The translations under genes were made by a program, and so were the position numbers. Source: a bacterium (GTDB taxonomy: Bacteria > Bacillota > Bacilli > Lactobacillales > Streptococcaceae). From it: a stretch of 64,000 nucleotides of DNA. Location: positions 124,001-188,000 of the forward strand of contig CAJNCG010000003.1 in NCBI GenBank assembly GCA_905221205.1. The letters run 5' to 3'. This document shows positions 7,954 through 17,614 of this stretch, in pieces. The number at the start of each line of letters is the position of its first letter. Positions within the stretch are counted from its first letter, which is position 1. The notes beneath the pieces were generated by a model, which saw nothing but the letters and a program-made list of their open reading frames with translations, had not been told where the DNA came from and did no database searches.

Positions 7954-9990
7954 TTATTTAGTATTGATTTGGTTAAAACGAGCAAGCTTAGCTGCTTTTT
8001 GAGTTAAATGAGACAAGATAGCCAAACGATTTTGACGGACTGCTTCGTCTTCAGCCATAACCATAGTATTCTCAAAGAATGCATCAATGACTGGGCTAAG
8101 AGCAAAGAGCTGTTTCAATTGCTGACTGGCAGTCCCTGATAAAACGAGTGATTCTACGGCTTCTGCCAAAGCTTTTTCTTGGTCATTTTCAAATAGTGAC
8201 GAATCAACTGCAGCAACCCCTTCTGCCTTCTCAGCCAAGTTAAAGGCACGAGAAAGTGATTCAACAGAAGGTTTGAAGTTTTCTTTCTTGCTTGCTTCTA
8301 CGAGAGCACTTGCTGCTTCCAACATATCCGCCACAACAAAGTTTGATCCTGCAAGAACTGCTTCCTTGATGTCTTTTGAAGTTGAACCCATCATTTTATC
8401 AACACGAGCCTTGATAAAGTCCATAACCTCTGCTTTATTTTCATAAGTCAAGCTGTCAAATGTCAAAGCATAAAGGCTATCAATCAGCTCATCCATAGCA
8501 ATGTGCCAACCAAAGGCATCCAAGATACGAACTACACCTTGAGTTGCACGGCGAAGGGCATATGGGTCATTAGAACCTGATGGAATCAAACCTACTGAGA
8601 AGAAACTCAAAATAGTGTCCAATTTATCTGCAATGGCAAGCACTGCACCGACCTTGCTCTCTGGAAGTTCGCCTTCGGCTGATGTAGGCATGTAGTGTTC
8701 ACGAATAGCAGCTGCAACTGCTGGAGTTTCCCCAGCAAGAAGAGCATATTTTTCACCCATAATTCCTTGTAGTTCATCAAACTCACCAACCATACCTGTC
8801 AACAAGTCAAACTTGTAAATAGCAGCTGCACGGGCTAGGTCAATCGTTTCATCCGCCGACAAACCTGCTTTTTCTGCCAAGAGAATAGCAATCTGACCCG
8901 TACGAATCATATGTTCACGAAGGGAACCAATTTTCTCATGGAAGGTCACATTGTTTAATTTTTCAACAAGATCTGAAATCACCAATTTTTGGTCTTCACG
9001 CCAGAAGAATTCACCGTCTTCCAAACGAGCTACCAAAACTTTTTCATTTCCTTTGATGACATTTTCCAAATGCTCTGCGTTTCCGTTACGGACTGAAATG
9101 AAGTTTGGCAAGAGTTTGCCGTTTTGATCTCGGACAACAAAGTAACGTTGGTGTTCTTTCATCGAAGTCACCAAAACTTCTTCTGGAACATCAAGGTATT
9201 TGGCATCAAAACTTCCCATAAAGGCAGTTGGGTATTCAACCAAGTTCAAGACTTCATTAAGCAAATCAGCATCAATTTCGATGCGTACACCATGTTCAGC
9301 TTCGATTGCTTTGATTTGGTCAACAATCATTTGCTCACGTTCACGTGGATCTGCAATTACAAATTGTGCACGAAGATCTTCTTCATAGCTCAATGCTGAC
9401 TGAATCTTAGTTTCTTGTCCCAAGAAACGATGACCACGGCTGACACGACCTCCCTTGATATCAAGGAAATCCAAATCAAACTCTTCTTCATCTAAAAGAA
9501 CAGTCAAAGTGTGAACAGGACGAATGTATTCAAAGCTATTTCCAGCCCAGTGCATGCTGACAGGGAAAGTCAGTGACTTCAAGACATCTACAACACCAGG
9601 AACAATGGCTTCAACTGCTTGACCAACTTCTTCCTTAGTGACATAGACATATTCTTCACCCTTGATTTCACGGAATTCGATATCTTCAACCGTCAAGCCT
9701 TTGCCACGGACAAATCCTTGAGCTGCTTTGGTGAAGTTTCCATCACTATCCAAGGCAATTTTCTTTGCTGGACCCTTGAAATCTTCTGTCAAATCAGACT
9801 GCTTGTCTGCAAGACCAGTCACACGAACAGCCAAACGACGTGGTGTTGAGAAGGTTTGAATAGCTTCAAAAGACAGGCGGTTTTCCTTGAGGAAGGCTGC
9901 CATTTTTTCGCCTAGTTGTTTTTCACTTGGTGTGACAACATAGGCTGGTAATTCTTCAAGACCGAGTTCTACTAATAAGTTTTTTGTCAT
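7954..9990 (-). CDS. glyS: Glycyl-tRNA synthetase beta subunit
   Basis: A 678-residue beta chain of the alpha2beta2 bacterial glycyl-tRNA synthetase. It supplies tRNA recognition while GlyQ carries the catalytic core. Family landmarks are [15 protein letters not shown] at the N-terminus, [12 protein letters not shown] near residue 280, [18 protein letters not shown] near residue 400 and a C-terminal anticodon-binding helical region. The length is typical. The gene lies downstream of glyQ, separated by an unusually long 365-base structured spacer. Confidence 0.96.
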   Translation of the reverse strand: MTKNLLVELGLEELPAYVVTPSEKQLGEKMAAFLKENRLSFEAIQTFSTPRRLAVRVTGLADKQSDLTEDFKGPAKKIALDSDGNFTKAAQGFVRGKGLTVEDIEFREIKGEEYVYVTKEEVGQAVEAIVPGVVDVLKSLTFPVSMHWAGNSFEYIRPVHTLTVLLDEEEFDLDFLDIKGGRVSRGHRFLGQETKIQSALSYEEDLRAQFVIADPREREQMIVDQIKAIEAEHGVRIEIDADLLNEVLNLVEYPTAFMGSFDAKYLDVPEEVLVTSMKEHQRYFVVRDQNGKLLPNFISVRNGNAEHLENVIKGNEKVLVARLEDGEFFWREDQKLVISDLVEKLNNVTFHEKIGSLREHMIRTGQIAILLAEKAGLSADETIDLARAAAIYKFDLLTGMVGEFDELQGIMGEKYALLAGETPAVAAAIREHYMPTSAEGELPESKVGAVLAIADKLDTILSFFSVGLIPSGSNDPYALRRATQGVVRILDAFGWHIAMDELIDSLYALTFDSLTYENKAEVMDFIKARVDKMMGSTSKDIKEAVLAGSNFVVADMLEAASALVEASKKENFKPSVESLSRAFNLAEKAEGVAAVDSSLFENDQEKALAEAVESLVLSGTASQQLKQLFALSPVIDAFFENTMVMAEDEAVRQNRLAILSHLTQKAAKLARFNQINTK

Positions 9991-10355
9991 GTTTTTTCCT
10001 TTACATTTTCTTCAATCTTTTTTGATATGCACCTTAGGTACTGGGGACGTCGCTAACTAACTTTGTGAGTCTGTATGGAAATCTAATGCTAAATTAATCA
10101 AGATTTCCAACAGTCTCATCAAAGTGGATTTAGCTGACTAATTTTTGAACCTAATACTCAATGAAAATCAAAGAGCAAACTAGGAAGCTAGCCGCAGGCT
10201 GTACTTGAGTACGGCAAGGTGAAGCTGACGTGGTTTGAATTTGATTTTCGAAGAGTATAAGGTTTCAAAAATCCCCACATAACAGTACGGCGGTGCATAT
10301 CCCTCTAGCAAGTCTTCGACTTGCCTCTAACGATTTTAGAACGCAGTATTACTCA
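9991..10355. other. glyQ-glyS spacer, long palindrome with BOX
   Basis: This 365-base stretch inside the presumed glyQS operon has no gene. It carries a BOX element at 10154-10260 flanked by nested inverted repeats. TTTTTGAACCT pairs with AGGTTTCAAAAA just outside the BOX. Further out, GATATGCACC plus GTACTGGGGA (10024-10047) pairs with the complementary stretch at 10272-10301. The transcript would fold into one long stem. Confidence 0.7.
10154..10260 (-). repeat. BOX element, A-C form without boxB
   Basis: It has the same architecture as the copy at 2857: a reversed boxC end, a short middle, then a reversed boxA end containing ACGGCAAGGTGAAGCTGACG. It is about 107 bp. It lies in the glyQ-glyS spacer and is therefore transcribed. 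Confidence 0.9.
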
Positions 10356-11273
10356 CTATTCTGCGTCTTCTGCTAAGAGTTTAGCTCGTGTTGCTTCATC
10401 CAAAAGTGGGTAGCCTAGGCGTTTTCGTTCTGCGACAAAGGTTTTGGCTACGACACGGGCCAAGTTACGGATACGAGCGATATAGCCAGCGCGCTCTGTT
10501 ACAGATACGGCACCACGCGCATCAAGCAGGTTAAAGGTGTGTGAACATTTGAGAACATAGTCATAGGCAGGGTGTACCAAGCCTTCTTCCAAGGCACGAC
10601 CAGCTTCTTTTTCAAACTTATCAAAGTTTTCAAGCAACATTTCTTGATCCGAAATTTCAAATGAATATTTTGAGTGCTCGTACTCAGGTTGGATGAAGAT
10701 TTCTCCGTATTTTACACCATCAGCCCACTCGATATCATAGACAGAATCTACTTCTTGAATGTAAGAAGCCAAACGCTCCAAACCATAGGTAACTTCCGCA
10801 GTTACAGGACCAGTTGCCAATCCACCAACTTGTTGGAAATAAGTGAACTGAGTGATTTCCATCCCATCAAGCCAAACTTCCCAACCCAGACCAGCTGAAC
10901 CAGTAGATGGATTTTCCCAGTTATCCTCAACGAAACGAATATCGTGTTCCAATGGATTAATTCCCAATTTTTCCAAAGACTCAAGATAAAGTTCTTGGAT
11001 GTTTGATGGAGAGGGTTTCATAACCACTTGGAATTGGTGGTGTTGGTAAAGACGGTTAGGGTTTTCCCCGTAACGACCATCAGCAGGACGACGTGATGGC
11101 TCTACATAAGCCGCATTCCATGGCTCAGGTCCGATAGCACGAAGGAAAGTGTAAGGACTCATCGTCCCCGCACCTTTCTCATTGTCATAAGCCTGCATCA
11201 GCATACAACCTTGGTCATTCCAAAATTGTTGCAAAGTCAAAATAATTTCTTGAAATGTTAATTTCTTAGACAT
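10356..11273 (-). CDS. glyQ: Glycyl-tRNA synthetase alpha subunit
   Basis: A 305-residue class II synthetase catalytic subunit. Diagnostic segments are [20 protein letters not shown] at the N-terminus, [20 protein letters not shown] (motif 2 region, about 55-74) and [20 protein letters not shown]. It aminoacylates tRNA-Gly together with GlyS. The gene lies 18 bases behind a putative zinc peptidase gene and downstream of a glycine T-box, which should make its expression respond to uncharged tRNA-Gly. Confidence 0.97.
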   Translation of the reverse strand: MSKKLTFQEIILTLQQFWNDQGCMLMQAYDNEKGAGTMSPYTFLRAIGPEPWNAAYVEPSRRPADGRYGENPNRLYQHHQFQVVMKPSPSNIQELYLESLEKLGINPLEHDIRFVEDNWENPSTGSAGLGWEVWLDGMEITQFTYFQQVGGLATGPVTAEVTYGLERLASYIQEVDSVYDIEWADGVKYGEIFIQPEYEHSKYSFEISDQEMLLENFDKFEKEAGRALEEGLVHPAYDYVLKCSHTFNLLDARGAVSVTERAGYIARIRNLARVVAKTFVAERKRLGYPLLDEATRAKLLAEDAE

Positions 11274-11291
11274 TGTTTACTCCTTTAGTTT

Positions 11292-12053
11292 TTATATTTC
11301 TTTTTCAATTAATTTATGCTGAACAAACCAATTTAACAGAGGAAGAGTTTTATCTGTATTTGCCCATAAATGATAAGAATCGAAGACCGCTTGTACACTA
11401 CCTAGATTTTCTACCAACTTATCTATTGTCAAAAAACTACGCCAGTATTCGTAAAAAATACTTGCATAGTTCTTATCGTAAGTCGAGGAACCAAAATCAT
11501 TCAATGAATGCCAACCATACTTCTTCTGAAAAAGTTCTACGAGAAATTGATTACAAATTTTTTCCGCTTGAAATTCCTCTTCTGTCAAGAAATACTTGCG
11601 ACTAATATATTCAACCATCCCCTCTTCGAACCAGATATAAGAGTCGTAACCATCAAAATCATCTAAAAAATGCTCCGACCAATGAGCTAACTCATGTCCT
11701 ACAATCTGTAAGAGGAAATTTTCAGATAAAGAATGATAGTGACTTTCTATTGCTTGAGTTTGCTGAGAACACTCGTAGTCCATCAACTGATACAAATACA
11801 ACTCTTTCCAAACAGCTAAATCAGGCGTCATAACCATTCGTCTATTATTTGTATAGGCTGGAACAGCGCTTTCCCTAATAATCTGTGTAGCAGCATTAAA
11901 ACTTGACCAAATAACGGCTTGTGGTAAATCACAGACTGCAAGTTCATTCTTTAAAAAAGATTGATAATCTTTCAACTTTTCTGTATTTCTTACTACAAAA
12001 TCACGAAATGTAGCTAGTTGACTATCGTCTTTTACAAGATAAAGGTTTTCCAC
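11292..12053 (-). CDS. Putative gluzincin-like zinc peptidase
   Basis: A 253-residue protein with the zinc-peptidase signature HELAH (His120, Glu121, His124). About 20 residues later FEEGMVEY supplies a likely third ligand, as in gluzincin-type peptidases. I do not recognise a named family and its substrate is unknown. No signal peptide or membrane segment is seen, so it should be cytoplasmic. The GTG at 12053 is chosen because AAAGGAG lies about 7 bases upstream, while the in-frame GTG at 12071 precedes that site. It lies between the glycine T-box and glyQ, so it should be induced by glycine-tRNA starvation. Confidence 0.7.
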   Translation of the reverse strand: MENLYLVKDDSQLATFRDFVVRNTEKLKDYQSFLKNELAVCDLPQAVIWSSFNAATQIIRESAVPAYTNNRRMVMTPDLAVWKELYLYQLMDYECSQQTQAIESHYHSLSENFLLQIVGHELAHWSEHFLDDFDGYDSYIWFEEGMVEYISRKYFLTEEEFQAEKICNQFLVELFQKKYGWHSLNDFGSSTYDKNYASIFYEYWRSFLTIDKLVENLGSVQAVFDSYHLWANTDKTLPLLNWFVQHKLIEKEI

Positions 12054-12075
12054 GTCTCTCCTTTCTTTCACACAA

Positions 12076-12274
12076 TAGACTGAATAAGCAAAAGAACCGC
12101 GTCCGACAATCCTAGGTTGATTTAACCTAGGGGCGTCAGAAACGCGGTTCCACCCTAATTTATTACTTCATTGTTTTTGAAAATACTACAGAAAGCGCCA
12201 GTTCTTTATTTTGCCCTACTTGGCTCCCACTATCCCAAGCTCGCTTGAAGAACGCCATAAGACTTTCTTTCCTG
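12076..12274 (-). ncRNA. T-box leader, glycine-specific
   Basis: Read leftward, the leader has a stem I whose arms include GTTCTT and AAGAAC. The specifier-loop side reads CTGGCGC, with a GGC glycine codon at 12199-12197. The T-box core AGGGTGGAACCGCG is at 12156-12143. A terminator stem spans 12150-12094, including a perfect CCTAGGTT/AACCTAGG arm, followed by T residues. Stems II and IIA/B are not obvious, as in compact glyQS T-boxes. It precedes the zinc peptidase gene and glyQS. Confidence 0.92.
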
Positions 12275-12280
12275 CTGACT

Positions 12281-12309
12281 ATTATATCAAAAATTAGAAC
12301 AATGTACAA
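12281..12309 (-). promoter_or_regulatory. Promoter of the T-box/glyQS transcript
   Basis: On the minus strand TTGTAC (12309-12304) and TATAAT (12286-12281) are 17 bases apart, just upstream of the T-box leader. Confidence 0.7.
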
Positions 12310-12325
12310 TTCTTTTTATGATTTT

Positions 12326-13168
12326 CTAGAAATCCATATCATCAACTCGTGGAGCACCAGACTGAACAGCAATCGCTTTTAAGGTTTCACGCTCCTCGTG
12401 ACTCAGCTCAATTCCGAAACAATCAAGATTAGCTTGAATACGAGAGGCTGTAACAGATTTTGGAAGTGGTAAAAATCCTTCTGCCAAGCTCCAGGCCAAG
12501 GATATCTGAGCAACAGATTTCCCATGATTTGCCGCGATTTCTTGCACTTCCTTGCTCTCAAATAGTTCTCCCTGTCCAAAAGGCCCCCAAGCTTCCAATA
12601 AAATTCCTTTTTCTCTACAATAAGCTACGACTTCCTCTTGATACACACCTGGCGCCAAGCGAACTTGATTGACTGCAGGAACAATATTTGCAGTTTCAAG
12701 CAAGGCTTCCAAATGATGGGGAAGAAAATTACTAACTCCGATAGCACGGATTTTCCCCTCTTGATAGAGGTCTTCCATTGCTCTCCAGACTTCCGCATTT
12801 CGGATTTTCCATTGGTCATTTTCTCTAAGCGGTTTTGGATTTGGCCAATGAATCAAATACAAATCTAGATATTCCAAGCCCAGCTTCTCTAAAGACTCCT
12901 CAAAAGCCTGACGAGCTTGCTCATAGTTATGGTTTGTATTCCAGAGTTTACTGGTTAAAAAAATTTCCTCACGCGGAACGCCACTATCTTGAATAGCACG
13001 ACCAACGCTTTCTTCATTTTTATAGATAGCTGCCGTATCAATATGGCGATAGCCTGCCTTTAAAGCCTCTAGGACAGCTTGGTAAGCAATCTCTCCATTT
13101 TCAGCTTTCCAGGTTCCAAATCCTAGAACTGGAATTGGAACGCCATTATTTAAAGTATAAGATTTCAT
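12326..13168 (-). CDS. Aldo/keto reductase
   Basis: A 280-residue NADPH-dependent aldo/keto reductase of the diketogulonate-reductase-like group. Signatures are GYRHIDTAAIYKNEESVG (with the catalytic Asp and Tyr), the catalytic lysine in FLTSKLW, the His in YLIHWP, and the cofactor segment LPLPKSV(T). The physiological substrate is unknown; such enzymes often detoxify methylglyoxal and other aldehydes. The frame is intact throughout. The gene is separate from the glyQS unit, whose promoter lies just past its stop codon. Confidence 0.93.
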   Translation of the reverse strand: MKSYTLNNGVPIPVLGFGTWKAENGEIAYQAVLEALKAGYRHIDTAAIYKNEESVGRAIQDSGVPREEIFLTSKLWNTNHNYEQARQAFEESLEKLGLEYLDLYLIHWPNPKPLRENDQWKIRNAEVWRAMEDLYQEGKIRAIGVSNFLPHHLEALLETANIVPAVNQVRLAPGVYQEEVVAYCREKGILLEAWGPFGQGELFESKEVQEIAANHGKSVAQISLAWSLAEGFLPLPKSVTASRIQANLDCFGIELSHEERETLKAIAVQSGAPRVDDMDF

Positions 13169-13246
13169 TATTTTTCCTTTCTAAATTAGAAGAAAATCCA
13201 AAGAAACAAATTCTCATAGAAAACTTATCTCTTTAGATTTTTTGAA

Positions 13247-14638
13247 TTATTGGTCACGGTCGTAGTAAAGCTGGTGAGCTTTAAGACGAGAATCTAACAA
13301 ATCTGGTACGGTTACAAAGTCATAACCTTGCCCTTTCAAATAGTCAATAACCTTCGGCAGAGCATTTACTGTCTCAGAATGGATATCATGCATGAGAATA
13401 ATAGAACCATTCTTGACTTCACGCTGAATTTCTGTCAAAATAGCTGCTTCATTTTTACTCTTCCAGTCCAGACTATCCACATTCCACATAATAAAACTCA
13501 AATCGAGGCTATTGCGAATGTCATCTGTAATAGCTCCATAAGGCGGACGCATAAGTTTGGAACTAGAGCCCAGCACTTTAGTCAACGCATCTTCAGTATC
13601 AGTAATTTGTTTTTTAGCGTCATCAAGAGAAAGTTTTGATAGCACTGGATGGCTCCAACTATGGTTTCCAATAACATGGCCATCTGCTTTCATACGTTTT
13701 AAAATCTCTTCATTGCCAGAAACGTTTTTTCCCAAAACAAAGAAAGTTGCCTTAATACCATACTTAGAAAGTGTATCTAATGCTTGATTTGTCGTTGCAG
13801 GATTTGGTCCATCATCAAAAGTCAAGGCCACTACTTTACGATTTTTCTTTTCATAATAAGCCTTATATAGTTCTGCATCCTTATCTAATAAATAGGAAGA
13901 CTGAATAACTTCAAAGAAACTAGATACCGGCAAGGCAATCTCATCTAGATTTTCAACCGCCTGACTTGGATAAAGAATAATCTGACTATCCTTGTAATCA
14001 AAGTTCCATGCAGACAAGTCTTGGTCAGAGAAGCCTTTAACTATCTGATCAATCTTTTCTTGCTCCAATTTCTTGTCCTGTAAGAAAGAGGTGATTTCTT
14101 TTAACAGCTTCTCTTTAGTCTTACTAGCATCTGAAAATAGTTGATCAAGGGTAAAAGGTTTACCGTCTTCTGTCAAATGTACTTTTGCCAGACTAGTTTT
14201 CTCTGTCTCTTCAACTTTTGACGAAGTTAAATCATAAACTTGTTTCATCACACTATGATCAACAATCCCTTTTAAAGTCGAATCCTGTTTCTCCGTATAA
14301 TAAAAAACCAGATTTTCCTTATCTTCCAGATTTTCCTTAATATCCTGTGTCATGATTTCTTTTACAGACGAAATCACTTGCTCGCCTTGAAGAGGATAAT
14401 AGGCAATTACTTCAGCTTGTCCCTTACGAAAATGATCCTTCTGGTTTCCCTCACTCAATTGATTATCTTTATCATTTTTTAAAGACTCAATCTTTTGTTC
14501 GAAACTTTGCTTTGTGTAGACTTTATAACCAATTATCGATCCAAGAACACAAATGCTTACTGAAAAGATAGCTACTAAGGCTATTAAACTCATTCTTCTC
14601 TTATCGTGATTCTCACGCTTTGCTCTACTTTTATCCAT
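13247..14638 (-). CDS. pgdA: Peptidoglycan N-acetylglucosamine deacetylase
   Basis: A 463-residue membrane-anchored enzyme that deacetylates GlcNAc in peptidoglycan and so confers lysozyme resistance. A basic N-terminus and one membrane segment (about 17-38) precede a long extracellular N-terminal domain. The C-terminal NodB domain has Asp275 and Asp276 (LTFDDGPNP), metal ligands His326 and His330 (GNHSWSH), RPPYG, and His417 (LMHDIHSE). The numbering coincides with the characterised pneumococcal PgdA. Its neighbour metK is unexpected compared with remembered pneumococcal order. Confidence 0.96.
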   Translation of the reverse strand: MDKSRAKRENHDKRRMSLIALVAIFSVSICVLGSIIGYKVYTKQSFEQKIESLKNDKDNQLSEGNQKDHFRKGQAEVIAYYPLQGEQVISSVKEIMTQDIKENLEDKENLVFYYTEKQDSTLKGIVDHSVMKQVYDLTSSKVEETEKTSLAKVHLTEDGKPFTLDQLFSDASKTKEKLLKEITSFLQDKKLEQEKIDQIVKGFSDQDLSAWNFDYKDSQIILYPSQAVENLDEIALPVSSFFEVIQSSYLLDKDAELYKAYYEKKNRKVVALTFDDGPNPATTNQALDTLSKYGIKATFFVLGKNVSGNEEILKRMKADGHVIGNHSWSHPVLSKLSLDDAKKQITDTEDALTKVLGSSSKLMRPPYGAITDDIRNSLDLSFIMWNVDSLDWKSKNEAAILTEIQREVKNGSIILMHDIHSETVNALPKVIDYLKGQGYDFVTVPDLLDSRLKAHQLYYDRDQ

Positions 14639-14697
14639 AGAACCATCATATCAAATTCAAGCTATAATTTCAATGATTTTGGAGGAAATAGTATATT

Positions 14698-14722
14698 AAA
14701 AAAGAGGGGAATCCCCTCTTAA
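14698..14722 (-). terminator. metK terminator
   Basis: An AAGAGGGGA/TCCCCTCTT stem with a T tract on the minus strand lies 5 bases past the metK stop. Confidence 0.8.
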
Positions 14723-14726
14723 AATC

Positions 14727-15917
14727 TTATTTTACTGCTTCTTTCAAAGCATCTACCTTATCGAGACGTTCCCATGGAAGGTCAATATCTGTACGTCCCA
14801 TGTGTCCATAAGCTGCTGTTTGACGGTAGATTGGACGTTTAAGATCCAACATTTGGATAATTCCTGCTGGGCGAAGGTCAAAGATTTGTCGAGCCGCTTT
14901 TTCAAGCTTGCTTTCAGCTACTGTTCCTGTACCGAAAGTATCGATACGAACAGAAACAGGTTGGGCAACACCAATAGCGTAGGCTAATTGCACTTCTGCC
15001 TTCTTAGCCAAACCTGCTGCAACGATATTCTTGGCAATATAACGAGCCGCGTAAGAGGCTGAACGGTCCACCTTAGTCGCATCTTTACCAGAGAAGGCAC
15101 CACCACCATGTCGAGAGTAGCCACCATAGGTATCCACGATAATCTTACGACCAGTCAGACCTGAGTCCCCTTGAGGTCCACCGATTACAAAACGACCAGT
15201 TGGATTGATGAAGAATTTTGTTTGCTCATCCAAATAAGAAGCTGGAATCACTTCCTTGATAACCTTGTTAATCACATCTTGATGGATTTGTTCATTAGTG
15301 GCTTCTGGATCATGCTGAGTTGAAATAACGACTGTGTCCACACGTACTGGACGGTCATTTTCATCATACTCAACTGTAACTTGCGATTTAGCATCTGGGC
15401 GAAGATAGCTGATTTCACCAGATTTACGAAGTTCTGCCAGACGACGAACCAATTTATGACTGAGTGAAATTGGCAAGGGCATGAGCTCTTCTGTTTCATC
15501 AACCGCAAACCCAAACATAAGACCTTGGTCTCCAGCACCAATCAAGTCCAGTGGATCTTGATCTGCATTTCCACGAACTTCCAAGGCTTCGTTAACTCCT
15601 TGGGCGATATCTGGTGACTGCTCAACAAGTGACGGATGAACTCCCACCGTCTCAGCAGAAAAACCATACTCTGTATTGGTATAACCAATCTCTGCAATGG
15701 TATCACGAACCACACGGTTAATATCCACATAGGCATTTGTAGAAATTTCACCAAAAACGTGGACTGAACCAGTATAGACAGCTGTCTCAGCAGCAACGTG
15801 CGCTTCTGGATCCTTAGCTAAAATAGCATCCAAAATCGCATCTGAAATTTGGTCTGCAATCTTATCTGGATGCCCCTCAGATACAGATTCAGACGTGAAT
15901 AATTTACGTTCTGACAT
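14727..15917 (-). CDS. metK: S-adenosylmethionine synthetase
   Basis: A 396-residue enzyme that forms SAM from methionine and ATP. Signature segments are [15 protein letters not shown] at the N-terminus (ATP/Mg), the hexapeptide GAGDQG near residue 127, and the P-loop-like GGGAFSGKD near residue 267. The length is normal. The 5' leader has the hallmarks of an SMK (SAM-III) riboswitch, so translation should fall when SAM is plentiful. It is monocistronic, with its own promoter and terminator. Confidence 0.97.
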   Translation of the reverse strand: MSERKLFTSESVSEGHPDKIADQISDAILDAILAKDPEAHVAAETAVYTGSVHVFGEISTNAYVDINRVVRDTIAEIGYTNTEYGFSAETVGVHPSLVEQSPDIAQGVNEALEVRGNADQDPLDLIGAGDQGLMFGFAVDETEELMPLPISLSHKLVRRLAELRKSGEISYLRPDAKSQVTVEYDENDRPVRVDTVVISTQHDPEATNEQIHQDVINKVIKEVIPASYLDEQTKFFINPTGRFVIGGPQGDSGLTGRKIIVDTYGGYSRHGGGAFSGKDATKVDRSASYAARYIAKNIVAAGLAKKAEVQLAYAIGVAQPVSVRIDTFGTGTVAESKLEKAARQIFDLRPAGIIQMLDLKRPIYRQTAAYGHMGRTDIDLPWERLDKVDALKEAVK

Positions 15918-16020
15918 AAAAATGTCCCCCCTTAAAAATAGTGTTATAGAGTTACAAAGTACTGATAGGAAATTTCTTAGTGCTGAATACCTACCATCTT
16001 ATCGGGACTATATAACTCCA
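15918..16020 (-). ncRNA. SMK box (SAM-III) riboswitch of metK
   Basis: Reading leftward, GTCCCGA (16018-16012) can pair with the Shine-Dalgarno tract GGGGGGAC (15931-15924), which stands 6 bases before the metK ATG. Between them are GATGGTAGG, its partner CCTATC, and CAGTACTTTGTAAC. This follows the SMK order of anti-SD, GAUGG-type stem, CUUUGUAAC-type segment and SD. SAM binding would hide the ribosome site. The recognition is from motif order and position; no covariance model was run. Confidence 0.85.
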
Positions 16021-16022
16021 TC

Positions 16023-16028
16023 ATTATA
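16023..16028 (-). promoter_or_regulatory. metK extended -10 promoter element
   Basis: TATAAT preceded by TGA (extended -10) lies just upstream of the SMK leader. The -35 is weak. Confidence 0.5.
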
Positions 16029-16093
16029 TCATTTTTTAGCGCAATTTGCAGTCTTTAATGTAGTGTTTCAATGTAGATATTTCGTTCTTATAA

Positions 16094-16123
16094 ATAAAAA
16101 AAGTTGGAGCTCAGTACTCCAAC
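16094..16123 (-). terminator. Terminator of DEAD-box helicase gene
   Basis: A TTGGAG/CTCCAA hairpin is followed on the minus strand by a seven-T tract, just past the stop codon at 16131. Confidence 0.8.
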
Positions 16124-16130
16124 AATTGCC

Positions 16131-17474
16131 TTAAAATGTTTGGCGTTTTGCTTTACGCTCGGCACGACCGCGAGCGCGATTTTCCGCACGCTTGGTTTTA
16201 CGACGTTTTTCATCAACCGCCCATTGAATCTTCTTCTTATAACCCGGTTTGACTTTTTTCTTTTTCTTTTTGACCAGACCAATCATTTCGATATCAAGTT
16301 TATCTTGCTTTTTCTCACGGTTGGCACGACGATCACGGTCGTAGGTATCTTGAAATTCTCCATCTTTAACCATCTTCGGAGTAAATTTAATTCCTAATTT
16401 CTCCAACTCACGGATATCCGAGTCATCGCTTGGTTGGTAAAGGGTAATGGCTGTACCTGGTAGGCCATTTCGTCCGGTACGACCAACACGATGCACAAAG
16501 AAAGATAGGTCTTGTGGAATGGCATCATTGATGACATGACTGACACCTTCAATGTCAATCCCACGCGCCGCCAAGTCTGTAGCGACAATGTACTCAAAAT
16601 CCAGATTTTTCACCTGATTCATGATTCGCTTACGTTCACGAGGGGCAATATCTCCATGAATCTTCGCTACCTTCAATCCTTGAGCAGTCAGATATGAATG
16701 CAATTCATCAGCACGTGTTTTAGTGTTGACAAAAATCATTGCCAAATAAGGCTGCATCAACTGAGTCAACTGATAAATTTGAGCATTCTTGTCACGTCCC
16801 TTAGTAGAAATCAACCAATTATCAATAGTGTCAGAAATAACCGTTTTGGTCTTGATTTTCTCCATAACAGGATTCGATAAGTATTTTTTCAAGAATGGTT
16901 GCAACTTTTGTGGAATAGTTGCTGAGAAGACCATGAATTGCAGGTCTTTTGGAAGACTTCCAGCAATCTTATCAACAGTTTCCAAGAATCCCATATCCAA
17001 GGTCATGTCTGCCTCATCGACAACAAAGGTCTTAGCTTTGTGAATAACTAGGTCACCAGACTTAACCAAGTCGTAGATACGGCCTGGTGTTCCAATAACA
17101 ATATGAGGCTGGTTACTTGCCAATTTCTCAATCTGGCGAGCCTTATCTGTCCCTCCCACATAATTAACCACACGAACTTCGACATCTGAGTGAGCAGCAA
17201 TCTGACGGGCTGCTTGGTAAATTTGAGTAGCCAACTCACGACTCGGTGCAGTAATGACTGCTTGTACACTATCGCTGGCTTCATCTAATTGCTGGAAAAT
17301 CGGTAACAAGAAAGTATGAGTCTTACCCGAACCTGTTTTTGATTCACCGACTAGGTCACGACCTGCCAAAACAATAGGAATCAACTTATCTTGTACCTCT
17401 GTAGGAGTTGTAAATTTTAACTCCTCCAAGGCTTCTCTAATATAGTTTTTAAATTGAAATTTCGTAAATGACAT
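16131..17474 (-). CDS. DEAD-box ATP-dependent RNA helicase
   Basis: A 447-residue RNA helicase. Ordered motifs are a Q-motif region FKNYIREAL-LKFTTPTEVQ, GESKTGSGKTH (motif I), APSRELA (Ia), GTPGRI (Ib), VVDEADM (II, DEAD), FSATIP (III), ATDLAARGIDIEGV (V) and HRVGRTGRNG (VI). A basic Lys/Arg-rich tail follows from about residue 385, typical of cold-shock or ribosome-assembly helicases (CshA/CshB type). It probably remodels RNA in ribosome biogenesis or decay; the exact orthologue is not assigned. Confidence 0.93.
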   Translation of the reverse strand: MSFTKFQFKNYIREALEELKFTTPTEVQDKLIPIVLAGRDLVGESKTGSGKTHTFLLPIFQQLDEASDSVQAVITAPSRELATQIYQAARQIAAHSDVEVRVVNYVGGTDKARQIEKLASNQPHIVIGTPGRIYDLVKSGDLVIHKAKTFVVDEADMTLDMGFLETVDKIAGSLPKDLQFMVFSATIPQKLQPFLKKYLSNPVMEKIKTKTVISDTIDNWLISTKGRDKNAQIYQLTQLMQPYLAMIFVNTKTRADELHSYLTAQGLKVAKIHGDIAPRERKRIMNQVKNLDFEYIVATDLAARGIDIEGVSHVINDAIPQDLSFFVHRVGRTGRNGLPGTAITLYQPSDDSDIRELEKLGIKFTPKMVKDGEFQDTYDRDRRANREKKQDKLDIEMIGLVKKKKKKVKPGYKKKIQWAVDEKRRKTKRAENRARGRAERKAKRQTF

Positions 17475-17572
17475 AATATCCTCGATTCTATCTATCCTAT
17501 CAATTATACCATATTTTATTCCATTTCAGTAGTATCACTTATATAGCTTACTGTCAGTAGCTTATCTAGTCA

Positions 17573-17608
17573 GAAAAAGGCTGGAATTTGAGAATTCCAA
17601 CCTCTTTT
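17573..17608 (-). terminator. Terminator of EEP-family gene
   Basis: A GGCTGGAATT/AATTCCAACC stem with a T-rich trailer on the minus strand lies just past the stop of the gene at 17615. Confidence 0.75.
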
Positions 17609-17614
17609 CAGTTA

